A model generated the notes under the pieces. That model saw nothing but the letters and a program-made list of their open reading frames with translations. It was not told the origin of the DNA and did no database searches. Made by a program: the position numbers and the translations under genes. This document shows positions 1 through 6,464 of a DNA stretch of 10,794 nt, piece by piece; the first letter of the stretch is position 1; every line of letters begins with the position of its first letter. Where the stretch lies: assembly GCA_013203755.1 (NCBI GenBank), contig JABMPI010000777.1, positions 1 through 10,794 on the forward strand. The letters are read 5' to 3'. This DNA comes from Bacteroidota bacterium. Its GTDB lineage: Bacteria; Bacteroidota; Bacteroidia; Bacteroidales; Prolixibacteraceae.

Positions 1-18
1 AAAGACAAGGCTTTCGAA

Positions 19-66
19 GTTTTGAAAATCAAGGAGTTCACTTTTGTGAATGACTGTTTTCAAAAC
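19..66. repeat. Two-part interrupted inverted repeat downstream of the rhomboid gene
   Basis: GTTTTGAAAA at 19-28 is an exact inverted copy of TTTTCAAAAC at 57-66. Inside it a second small hairpin, TTCAC (37-41) and GTGAA (46-50), closes on a TTTT loop. The two arms together make a 48-base imperfect palindrome with an unpaired bulge of 8 and 6 bases. It lies past the 3' end of the amn-holA-rhomboid operon. The stem is AT-rich and lacks a T-tract, so it is not a typical intrinsic terminator. The plus strand is open in frame 1 from the window edge to a TAG at 154-156, but the peptide is not recognisable and overlaps the rhomboid gene antisense, so I do not call a gene. It could be the edge of a dispersed repeat that continues to the left. 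Confidence 0.5.
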
Positions 67-102
67 GAGAATAACGCAGTATTTGGAGTTTTCTTGCACA
101 GA

Positions 103-714
103 CTAAATAATTGCAAACAACTTATCTATAAACTCGCCAAACAAGTTGGGTTTTAGTAAAATTGGGAAAATAAAACCAAACACAGCACCTAAAATATGTG
201 CGTCGTGAGCAACGTTATCGTTGCCTTTTTTCCCTTTTTGATAAGAATAAAAAAGGTATCCCAGAGCAAATAGAATTCCTGGAATTGGAATTACCGCAAA
301 CAAATATAATTTCTCCCAGGGATTAAAAAATATAGCTGCAAACAACACTGCCGAAACTGCTCCCGATGCACCAACTGCATTGTAATAGTAGTTATTTTGG
401 TGTTTAATTAAACTCCATAAATTAGATGCTAAAATACCTCCAAAATAGAGCAATAAAAAATAGACAATTGCTTTGTTTCCAAAATAGTATCCAAAATACG
501 CTTCAATGTTTCTCCCAAAAAAATATAGCACAAACATATTAACCATTAAATGCGACCAGTTGGCATGAATAAAAGCGTGCGATACCAAGCGGTAATAATC
601 TTTTTCTTGAATAATTTTTGCTGCGTTAAACTGTAATTTGTTTTTTAATACTGAGTTTTGGAAAGCCAAATAGGAAATAAGAGCCGTAACTCCAATAAGT
701 AAATATGTAATCAT
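103..714 (-). CDS. Rhomboid family intramembrane serine protease
   Basis: A 203-residue polytopic membrane protein of the rhomboid family, which cleaves transmembrane segments of other proteins within the lipid bilayer. The catalytic pair is visible: Ser117 in the GASG motif and His173 in the motif AHILG. The conserved HxxxN of TM2 is present as His55 and Asn59 in SHLMVN, preceded by the usual RLVSHAFIH stretch. About six hydrophobic segments fit the basic six-helix bacterial fold, with no extra N- or C-terminal domain. The start is an ATG one base after the holA stop codon, so it is probably translationally coupled as the last gene of the amn-holA-rhomboid operon. The natural substrate cannot be told from the sequence. 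The family call is secure. Confidence 0.93.
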   Translation of the reverse strand: MITYLLIGVTALISYLAFQNSVLKNKLQFNAAKIIQEKDYYRLVSHAFIHANWSHLMVNMFVLYFFGRNIEAYFGYYFGNKAIVYFLLLYFGGILASNLWSLIKHQNNYYYNAVGASGAVSAVLFAAIFFNPWEKLYLFAVIPIPGILFALGYLFYSYQKGKKGNDNVAHDAHILGAVFGFIFPILLKPNLFGEFIDKLFAII

Positions 715-715
715 T

Positions 716-1717
716 CTAATGTAATATTTTGTAAATCATTTCTTTTTGTAAATCGGCATTGTCCACCATTGTCGAAACTCCAAACCCTTTGCTCTTCATG
801 TCGTACTCGCGCAGAATACCCATAATTTCGTACAATTTTGTTGGCGAATATCGTTTGGCTGCAACCATATAACCTTTAGCAACAAACGGATGAACGCGCA
901 ATTGTGCTGCCACATTTCGTTCTGATTTGTCTTTTAAAAAATGATAAGTGAATAGTTTTGAAAAGTAATAATATAGATTGGCAACTGTTTTTTGAATGGG
1001 ATTTAAAGAAGCATTTGCGCCAAAATATTGAATAATTTGGTTGGCTTTTAATACATTTTTTTCACCCAAAGCATTTTGCAATTCAAAAACATTAAAGTCT
1101 TTGCTTAGCCCAATGTTTTTTTCGATGTGTTCCGGTGTAATAGTGTTAGTGTCTTTTACTGCAATTACAAGCTTGTCTAATTCGTTGGCAACTTTGCTCA
1201 GGTTGGTTCCCAAATAAGCCGTTAATATTTGTGCCGCTTGTGGAGTAATACTAAAATTCCGATGGGTGAGGTAAACATTAATCCAGTCGGGTAATTTGTA
1301 ATCCCGAATTTTATCGGCTGTAAAAACAACTCCATTCTTTTTAATTTGCTTTGCCAATTTAGTTCTCGAATCCAGATTTTTGTATTTGTAATTCAAAACT
1401 AAAATGGTTGAAGCCAGTGGTTTTTCGGCGTAGGAAGCAAGAACTTCAATTTTATTTAAAGTTTGTGCTTCCTTTACAATAATCACCTGTCTGGTAGCCA
1501 TCATTGGGTAGCGCATGGAGCTTTCTGCAATGGTAATTGCATCCGAATCTTTTCCGTAGAAAACGGTTTGGTTGAATCCACGTTCCGCTTCGGTTAAAAC
1601 ATTTTTTTCGATGTAATTCGAAATCTCATCGATATAATAAGGTTCTTCGCCTTGTAGTAAATATATAGGATGATAAATCCCTTTTTTCAGGTTTTGTAAA
1701 ATCGCAGCAAACTCCAT
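716..1717 (-). CDS. holA: DNA polymerase III subunit delta
   Basis: A 333-residue protein matching the delta subunit of the clamp loader. Delta opens the beta sliding clamp and, with gamma/tau and delta-prime, loads it on primed DNA. The N-terminal motif YLLQGEEPYYID (residues 19-30) is the degenerate P-loop region typical of delta. The later segments SKVANELDKL and VFELQNALG, followed by a helical collar region with AAQLRVHPFVAKG, are also characteristic. The length fits the family. It starts at an ATG one base after the amn stop, in a TAGAATG junction identical to the one at its own 3' end. No Shine-Dalgarno sequence is seen, as is usual in Bacteroidota. It is the middle gene of the operon and probably relies on the promoter upstream of amn. 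Confidence 0.95.
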   Translation of the reverse strand: MEFAAILQNLKKGIYHPIYLLQGEEPYYIDEISNYIEKNVLTEAERGFNQTVFYGKDSDAITIAESSMRYPMMATRQVIIVKEAQTLNKIEVLASYAEKPLASTILVLNYKYKNLDSRTKLAKQIKKNGVVFTADKIRDYKLPDWINVYLTHRNFSITPQAAQILTAYLGTNLSKVANELDKLVIAVKDTNTITPEHIEKNIGLSKDFNVFELQNALGEKNVLKANQIIQYFGANASLNPIQKTVANLYYYFSKLFTYHFLKDKSERNVAAQLRVHPFVAKGYMVAAKRYSPTKLYEIMGILREYDMKSKGFGVSTMVDNADLQKEMIYKILH

Positions 1718-1718
1718 T

Positions 1719-2489
1719 CTAAAATCTTAGATGTTTAACAGAAAGACCGTTGTTTTTAACTTCGAAAAGTGCTTTTATACCAGCCTCTATGTGTACTTCA
1801 ACAAACTGCGAAGATACTTTTTTATCGCTGGCTGTAGTTTTTACACCAGTAGAAATCATAGGTTGGTCCGAAACTAATAACAATGCACCGGTAGGAATTT
1901 GATTGGCAAAACCAACAGTGAATAGTGTTGCCGTTTCCATGTCGATTGCCATTGCCCGTGTTTTTTTGAGGTATTTTTTAAAGCGGTCGTCGTATTCCCA
2001 AACCCGGCGGTTGGTGGTAAAAACTACACCTGTCCAATAATCTTGTTCCGAGTTTCGTAAAATGTGAGATACCGCACGTTGCAAATTAAATGCTGGCAGT
2101 GCCGGAATTTCAGGAGGTAAATAATCGTCTGACGTACCTTCGCTGCGAATTGCTGCAATGGGAAGAATTAAATCTCCCAATTTGTTTTTCCGTTTTAAAC
2201 CACCACATTTCCCTAAAAACAAAACACCGCGTGGTTTTATTGCACTTAATAAATCCATTACTGTTGCAGCGTTTGGGCTACCCATCCCAAAATTTATAAT
2301 GGTAATTCCTTCGGCAGTTGCATTGGGCATATTTTTGTCGCCACCTTCTACTGTCACCTCAAATCGCTGGGCAAATCTTTCAACATAATCCTGAAAATTG
2401 GTTAGTAAAATAAATTTGCTAAAATCTTCCAGCTTTTTTCCTGTGTAACGAGGAAGCCAGTTGTCAACAATCTCTTTTTTTGTCTTCAT
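1719..2489 (-). CDS. amn: AMP nucleosidase (short, Bacteroidota type)
   Basis: A nucleoside phosphorylase superfamily protein of 256 residues, matching the short putative AMP nucleosidase family of Bacteroidota. The enzyme is expected to hydrolyse AMP to adenine and ribose 5-phosphate in the cytoplasm for purine balance. Numbering from the chosen ATG, GMGSPNAA begins at about residue 68, GKCGG lies at 93-97, DMET at 183-186 supplies the ribose-binding Met-Glu, and Asp208 in VSDQP is the likely catalytic acid. It lacks the N-terminal domain of the much longer E. coli Amn. An open frame extends nine codons further to a TTG at 2516, but the family starts with MKTKKEIV and NWLPRYTG, so I chose the ATG at 2489. 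It is the first gene of the operon with holA and the rhomboid protease. AMP specificity, rather than another purine nucleoside, is inferred from the family. Confidence 0.88.
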   Translation of the reverse strand: MKTKKEIVDNWLPRYTGKKLEDFSKFILLTNFQDYVERFAQRFEVTVEGGDKNMPNATAEGITIINFGMGSPNAATVMDLLSAIKPRGVLFLGKCGGLKRKNKLGDLILPIAAIRSEGTSDDYLPPEIPALPAFNLQRAVSHILRNSEQDYWTGVVFTTNRRVWEYDDRFKKYLKKTRAMAIDMETATLFTVGFANQIPTGALLLVSDQPMISTGVKTTASDKKVSSQFVEVHIEAGIKALFEVKNNGLSVKHLRF

Positions 2490-2511
2490 AAAATGAAAAA
2501 TTATACCTTTG
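2479..2511 (+). promoter_or_regulatory. Possible promoter for the HsdR-N domain gene
   Basis: On the plus strand TTTG (2479-2482), a 21-base spacer and TACCTTTG (2504-2511) fit the Bacteroidota promoter pattern. It points towards the gene at 2609 and would leave a leader of about 90 bases. It overlaps the start of amn and lies inside the transcribed region of the opposing promoter, so if both work their RNAs would overlap near 2518-2540. The alternative is the weaker -7 match TACATTTT at 2552-2559, which is closer to the gene. I cannot decide between them. Confidence 0.3.
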
Positions 2512-2545
2512 AACAAAATAAAAATCTTTTCGCTTTAGGCAGACA

Positions 2546-2578
2546 CAAATGTACATTTTTAGATTTCGTCAACCAAAA
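2546..2578 (-). promoter_or_regulatory. Promoter of the amn-holA-rhomboid operon
   Basis: Reading on the minus strand, TTTTG (2578-2574) is followed by a 20-base spacer and TACATTTG (2553-2546). This is a full match to the Bacteroidota vegetative promoter (TTTG, 19-21 bases, TAnnTTTG). The predicted start of transcription is near 2540, giving a leader of about 50 bases to the amn ATG. The -7 element lies within the 12-base palindrome AAATGTACATTT (2547-2558), which also offers a near match, TACATTTT, on the plus strand towards the gene at 2609. Confidence 0.6.
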
Positions 2579-2608
2579 CGGAGTAGGTAGGATTTTAAAT
2601 TTTGAATA

Positions 2609-3085
2609 ATGCAGAAACTGAATTTGCCGGAATATACTTTTCGTACAAAAAGCGCAGGAGGGAAACAACTAATTTTCGATTCTATTAGAAAGAAATTTGT
2701 GGTTTTAACACCCGAAGAGTGGGTACGCCAGAATTTTATTAAGTATTTAAAATTAGAAAAAAAATACCCGGAAACGTTAATGGCTGTTGAAAAACAAATT
2801 ATGGTGAATCAAAAACAACGACGATTTGATTTGCTGATTTATTTGCGAAATGGCCAGCCCCATTTAATTGCCGAATTTAAAGCTCCGGGTGTTAAAATTA
2901 CTCAAGATGCATTCGACCAGGTTGTGCGCTATAATATGTCACTTCGCGTTCAAAAGGTTGTGGTTTCTAATGGGCTGCAGCACTTTGCCTGCGAAATTGA
3001 TTATGTAAAAAATAGTTTCGTGTACTTACCTGAAATTCCGGAATTTTGTGAAGGTTGTCGTGAGGATGGGAAAGGATTTAGTTAA
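2609..3085 (+). CDS. Solo HsdR N-terminal domain protein (PD-(D/E)xK nuclease fold)
   Basis: A 158-residue protein resembling only the N-terminal nuclease domain of type I restriction HsdR subunits (HSDR_N_2 type). The PD-(D/E)xK elements are visible: Glu61 in an early helix, Asp74 in RRFDLL, and Glu89 and Lys91 in AEFKAPG. The QVVRYN segment (104-109) matches the QxxxY motif found after the nuclease core in HsdR. There is no helicase/translocase domain, and no hsdM or hsdS gene is nearby, so it is not a working type I system. Small proteins of this kind recur beside holA in Bacteroidota as far as I recall, which points to a housekeeping nucleic-acid role rather than defence. Its substrate is unknown. 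It is transcribed divergently from the amn-holA operon and ends at a strong hairpin. Confidence 0.8.
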   Translation: MQKLNLPEYTFRTKSAGGKQLIFDSIRKKFVVLTPEEWVRQNFIKYLKLEKKYPETLMAVEKQIMVNQKQRRFDLLIYLRNGQPHLIAEFKAPGVKITQDAFDQVVRYNMSLRVQKVVVSNGLQHFACEIDYVKNSFVYLPEIPEFCEGCREDGKGFS

Positions 3086-3090
3086 TTTTA

Positions 3091-3151
3091 TCGGGTGCAG
3101 CGAATTCCGATTCGCTGAAAAAAATGGCGAATCGGAATTCGCCAAACCCGG
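3091..3151. terminator. Long perfect hairpin between converging genes (bidirectional terminator or palindromic repeat)
   Basis: GCGAATTCCGATTCGC (3100-3115) is an exact inverted copy of 3127-3142, with an 11-base loop containing a run of seven A. A further stem, CGGGT (3092-3096) with ACCCG (3146-3150), extends it across a 3x3 internal loop. It begins six bases after the stop of the plus-strand gene and lies 20 bases beyond the end of the minus-strand acetyltransferase gene, the place for a shared terminator. No clean T-tract follows on the plus strand. The GC-rich, highly regular stem in an AT-rich setting also suits a REP-like dispersed palindrome that has been recruited as a terminator. 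Confidence 0.65.
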
Positions 3152-3170
3152 AAAATGGTATTGTTTATTT

Positions 3171-3698
3171 TTATTCTAATATTTTTTGAAATAGAATTTC
3201 GTCTTTCCAACCACTAGTGGTTTTAATCCAGTCTTTTTTAATGCCAATTTGTTTGAACCCGGATTTTTCGAACAATTTAATGCTGTTGGTATTATCGGTG
3301 GTAATATTCGCGTAAAGTTGTTTTAATCCCAATATTTCAAAAGTATAATTGGATAGGGCTTTTAAAGCATCGCTTGCATAACCTTTGTTTTTGTCAGAAT
3401 TATTATGAATTAAAACCCCAACTCCGGCACGCAAATGGTAAGGTTCAAAATCAAATAAATCGATTGCACCAAGTGGTTTCAGATCTTCGTTTTGAATGAT
3501 TAAACGAAGTTGTTTGGTTTCGTAAATATCTTTGGCAGATTCCAATAAATATTGTGCAAGAATATGTTTTGAAAAGGGTGTTTTTGTATTGCTAAGTTCC
3601 CAAATTTCAATATTATTTTCCCATTCGTAAAGCAATTCAATGTCTTTCGGTTCCAGCGGGCGAAGTGATATTTTTCCGTATGCAAGTTGGTTGTTCAT
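3171..3698 (-). CDS. GNAT family N-acetyltransferase (RimJ/RimL-like)
   Basis: A 175-residue single-domain GNAT acetyltransferase, expected to transfer an acetyl group from acetyl-CoA to an amine in the cytoplasm. The start ISLRPLEPKDIELLYEW is typical of the RimJ/RimL branch. The acetyl-CoA pyrophosphate loop is present as DKNKGYASDA (102-111), and the motif B region reads NTNSIKLFEKSGF. The usual Arg/Gln of the Q/RxxGxG/A loop seems replaced, since the stretch reads N-K-G-Y. The WE and DLFDFEP segments resemble spermidine/diamine acetyltransferase relatives, but this is too weak to name a substrate. It follows the glycosyltransferase gene by 12 bases and is probably co-transcribed with it. 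A role in modifying an amino sugar is possible but not shown. Confidence 0.85.
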   Translation of the reverse strand: MNNQLAYGKISLRPLEPKDIELLYEWENNIEIWELSNTKTPFSKHILAQYLLESAKDIYETKQLRLIIQNEDLKPLGAIDLFDFEPYHLRAGVGVLIHNNSDKNKGYASDALKALSNYTFEILGLKQLYANITTDNTNSIKLFEKSGFKQIGIKKDWIKTTSGWKDEILFQKILE

Positions 3699-3710
3699 AT
3701 TAATAACTTT

Positions 3711-5663
3711 TTACCTGTCCAGATTCCTCCATCCCTTAAATAAAATTTCAGCGTCGGTTAAAATGCTGTAGTCTTTGGCGTAGAGCATATTTAGTTGAGC
3801 TTTTTTCTCAGTGTCCAGTTTTAGTTCCGCAAACAAATCACCCGGATTAAGAACTCCGGGTTTTAGCAGAGGTAAATTTTCAAATGTATTTTGTTCTGAA
3901 ATGTATCCAATCCAAGATTTATTTCCTGTTAAAGTTTTGAAAATATTTCCAAAAAATTTAGTTTTATTTTTGAAAAACCAAATTAAAAGTGGGCTAATAA
4001 CTAAATAAAACAATGCAATTTCAATATCTAAAAAACGTTTTTTTCTTTTATTTGAAGCTTTTGAAATGGCGTTTACATTTACCACGTATAAATCGCCGGC
4101 GGTGTGAATAGAATTGCTTCCAATAATACTCACACTTTCGGGAGGTGCAATTTTATAGTCGATGTCGAGTTGAGTTAAATCGAGCATGGTACGAATAATT
4201 TGTGCGGAACTAATGTTTTCGGCACAAAAAACAATTTCGTCGATGCGATTGATTCTGATTATTTCGGTAAGTTGATTTAATTCTCCGATATAATTTTGGC
4301 CTTTGTCGGTTTTGTCAAGTGCAATAAATCCAGCCAGTTGAGATTGAATTTGAGTAGCCTCCAATAATTTTCTAACCCGTTCGGCTTCCGACGAATGTCC
4401 AACAATGGCAATCTTTTTACTCTTTTTAATGTCGAGCCGGAATCCTTTTAATTTCAACCAATGAAAAAATAGTCGTGCAAAAAGGATTATAAAAACTGCC
4501 CAAAACGACCCCAGTAAAATTAGTGCACGCGAAAAACGGAAACGTTCGTCAACCAACGAATAAACCAATAAAATGGAGACGGAACCCCAAAGTACACCGC
4601 GCGAAATTTTATAAAGGTTCACCGATTTTTTGTAGCCACCAGAAAACAGAATTCCCAAAAGCCAGAATAGAATATATGCAGGCACAACAAACTGTAAAAA
4701 TTCTGGTGGATAATAACCCGATTTAAAACGAACAGTTTCCCATGTAGAAGTTAAAAACAGAAACCCTAAGAAAATTAGTAAGGTGTCGAAAAGAGGAAGA
4801 TAAACTTTATTGAAAATACGTTTTACAATGGAAAGAAATGCGCGGAAATAAATTGCCAAATGAATAAGGATTGAAAAAATATTTGCTTTTCCGCCAGAGA
4901 AATGTTTGCGGGCGAAAATTATCATGGCGTTATAAAACACCTTCACATAATTAAGCGACCCTTTTTTTGTGCTTTCGCCTTTGTAATGAATTATCGTGGT
5001 TTCGGGGTAGTAGTAGTTTTTATAACCACCCAAAGTTATTCGGTAAGAAAGGTCGATGTCTTCGCCATACATAAAAAAGGATTCGTCGAGTAACCCAACT
5101 TTATCAATCGTCTCTTTTCTGAGCAACATAAATGCTCCGGCAAGTACATCTACTTCGTGAATTTCGTTTTCATTTAAATAGGAGAGGTGGTATTTGCCAA
5201 ATTTTTTGGAGTTGGGGAATAGCTTCGAAATGCCAAACATTTTGTAAAAAGCAACCCACGGAGTTGGTAATCCTCGTTTCGACTCAGGGAGAAATGTCCC
5301 TTTCCCATCAATCATTTTTACACCCAGGCCACCTGCGTCCGAATGATTTTCCATAAAACTAATAATCTTCGAAAAAGTATCCTCTTCAACAATTGTATCG
5401 GGATTCAGTAGTAAAACAAATTTGCCCTTTGAAAGCTGAATGGCCTGATTGTTTGCCTTAGAAAAACCTACATTTTCTTTGTTTTCAATAAACTGGATTT
5501 GTGGAAATTTTTCGCGAACGAGTTGTGCAGAACCATCAACCGAATTGTTGTCAACCACAAAAACTTCAGAAGAAATATTTTTCGAAGCTTTTAATACTGA
5601 ATGAAGGCACTGCTCCAAAAAGTGTTTGACGTTATAGTTGACAATAATTATTGATAAATCCAT
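3711..5663 (-). CDS. GT2 glycosyltransferase fused to a degenerate phosphoglycosyl transferase
   Basis: A 650-residue membrane protein with two parts. Residues 1-255 form a family 2 glycosyltransferase of the rhamnosyltransferase (WbbL-like) kind: VNYN, VDNNS (37-41), ENVGFSKANN, the nucleotide/metal motif NPDT (87-90) and GEDIDLSYR (200-208). Residues about 262-400 hold four or five membrane segments. Residues about 416-530 form a Rossmann-like domain starting KKIAIVGHSSEAERV, as in the CoA_binding_3 part of WcaJ/WbaP-type sugar transferases. The C-terminus echoes the bacterial sugar transferase domain: KKRFLD plus a hydrophobic helix (541-564), GNKSWIGY for GDMSLVGP, LLKPGV for VKPGIT, and YAKDYSILTDAEILFKGW for the usual ending. 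The block between, with the KFRSM segment and the Asp-Glu catalytic dyad, is absent. It is therefore likely an envelope polysaccharide glycosyltransferase whose second half serves as a membrane or regulatory module. The donor and acceptor sugars are unknown. Confidence 0.82.
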   Translation of the reverse strand: MDLSIIIVNYNVKHFLEQCLHSVLKASKNISSEVFVVDNNSVDGSAQLVREKFPQIQFIENKENVGFSKANNQAIQLSKGKFVLLLNPDTIVEEDTFSKIISFMENHSDAGGLGVKMIDGKGTFLPESKRGLPTPWVAFYKMFGISKLFPNSKKFGKYHLSYLNENEIHEVDVLAGAFMLLRKETIDKVGLLDESFFMYGEDIDLSYRITLGGYKNYYYPETTIIHYKGESTKKGSLNYVKVFYNAMIIFARKHFSGGKANIFSILIHLAIYFRAFLSIVKRIFNKVYLPLFDTLLIFLGFLFLTSTWETVRFKSGYYPPEFLQFVVPAYILFWLLGILFSGGYKKSVNLYKISRGVLWGSVSILLVYSLVDERFRFSRALILLGSFWAVFIILFARLFFHWLKLKGFRLDIKKSKKIAIVGHSSEAERVRKLLEATQIQSQLAGFIALDKTDKGQNYIGELNQLTEIIRINRIDEIVFCAENISSAQIIRTMLDLTQLDIDYKIAPPESVSIIGSNSIHTAGDLYVVNVNAISKASNKRKKRFLDIEIALFYLVISPLLIWFFKNKTKFFGNIFKTLTGNKSWIGYISEQNTFENLPLLKPGVLNPGDLFAELKLDTEKKAQLNMLYAKDYSILTDAEILFKGWRNLDR

Positions 5664-5686
5664 TAATTCGGTTCGATAATTTCTAC

Positions 5687-5719
5687 CAAAAATAGCATTC
5701 CTTTTTGGATAACGGAAAA
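5687..5719 (-). promoter_or_regulatory. Likely promoter of the glycosyltransferase-acetyltransferase unit
   Basis: In the 88-base gap between recR and the glycosyltransferase, the minus strand carries TATTTTTG (5694-5687), a full match to the Bacteroidota -7 element. Exactly 20 bases upstream is TTTTC (5719-5715), one base off the TTTG -33 element. It predicts a start near 5681 and a short leader of about 18 bases. Read-through from recR is also possible, as no terminator is visible in the gap. Confidence 0.42.
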
Positions 5720-5751
5720 TATGTTGATTTGTGATTTTAAACCGGCATTAA

Positions 5752-6378
5752 TTATTTGCCCAACGAACTTTCGTAGGGAACCCGATTGGTAAGCGAACGT
5801 CCCAAAGTAATTTCATCGGTATATTCCAATTCGTCGCCAATGGAAACTCCGCGGGCCAGGGTCGTAAGTTTTACTTCTTTGTCTTTCAGTTTTCTATAAA
5901 TGTAGAAGTTTGTAGTATCGCCTTCCATGGTAGTTGAAAGTGCCATAATTATTTCAATAATTTCACCTTTATCAACACGTTTTACAAGCGAATCTATTTC
6001 AAGGTCTGCCGGGCCAATTCCGTCCATGGGCGAAATAATGCCACCTAAAACATGATACAATCCGTTAAATTGCTGTGTGTTTTCCACTGACATTACATCG
6101 CGAATATTTTCTACAACGCAAACTACACTTGCGTTACGCGAAGAGTTAGAGCAAATCTGACAGGTGTCCGTGTCGGAAATGTTGTGGCAAACCTTGCAAT
6201 GCTTTATTTCGCTGCGGAGTTCAATGAGGCTGTTTCCAAAAGCATTTACCTCTTCAACGTTTTGGCGGAGCAGATGCAATACCAAACGCAAGGCACTTTT
6301 TCGTCCGATGCCTGGAAGTTTGGCAAATTCGTTAACAGCGTTTTCCAGTAATCTCGATGGATATTTGTCAATGTTCAT
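5752..6378 (-). CDS. recR: Recombination mediator protein RecR
   Basis: A 208-residue RecR, which acts with RecF/RecO to load RecA on single-stranded DNA gaps covered by SSB. All domains are present and complete. A helix-hairpin-helix lies at about 18-37 (FAKLPGIGRKSALRL), with a four-cysteine zinc finger at Cys61, Cys64, Cys73 and Cys76. The Toprim domain from about 84 contains VVENIRDVMSVE and YHVLGGIISPMDGIGP, and the C-terminus carries the conserved LARGVSIGDELEYTDEITLGR-like region. Length is normal for the family. The ATG start places the family's usual N-terminus (YPSRLLE) at residues 6-12. It reads in the same direction as the glycosyltransferase downstream but is functionally unrelated to it. 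Confidence 0.97.
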   Translation of the reverse strand: MNIDKYPSRLLENAVNEFAKLPGIGRKSALRLVLHLLRQNVEEVNAFGNSLIELRSEIKHCKVCHNISDTDTCQICSNSSRNASVVCVVENIRDVMSVENTQQFNGLYHVLGGIISPMDGIGPADLEIDSLVKRVDKGEIIEIIMALSTTMEGDTTNFYIYRKLKDKEVKLTTLARGVSIGDELEYTDEITLGRSLTNRVPYESSLGK

Positions 6379-6397
6379 TTTAAAAATCTTTCGGTTT

Positions 6398-6405
6398 CAA
6401 AAGTA
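6398..6405 (-). promoter_or_regulatory. Possible -7 element of the recR promoter
   Basis: On the minus strand TACTTTTG (6405-6398) matches TAnnTTTG. It would start transcription near 6392, about 14 bases before the recR ATG. No good TTTG is found 19-21 bases upstream, where the sequence is instead the palindrome CTGTTAACAG (6428-6437). The call rests on the -7 element and its position alone. Confidence 0.35.
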
Positions 6406-6464
6406 AATGGAAAAATTAAAATATGTTCTGTTAACAGGAATATTTTATGATTTGCTTTTAATCA

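Noticed and set aside
1..156. Plus-strand open frame from the left edge as the end of a gene
   Set aside because: It overlaps the rhomboid gene antisense by about 50 bases, the peptide is not recognisable, and it runs through an inverted repeat.
2490..2516. TTG-initiated extension of amn by nine residues
   Set aside because: The family N-terminus matches the ATG at 2489, and the extension adds no conserved residues.
2609..3085. Part of a type I restriction-modification system
   Set aside because: No helicase domain and no hsdM or hsdS genes are present; all neighbours are housekeeping genes.
6428..6437. CTGTTAACAG palindrome near the recR promoter as an operator
   Set aside because: A 10-base palindrome is expected by chance many times in a window of this size and nothing else supports it.
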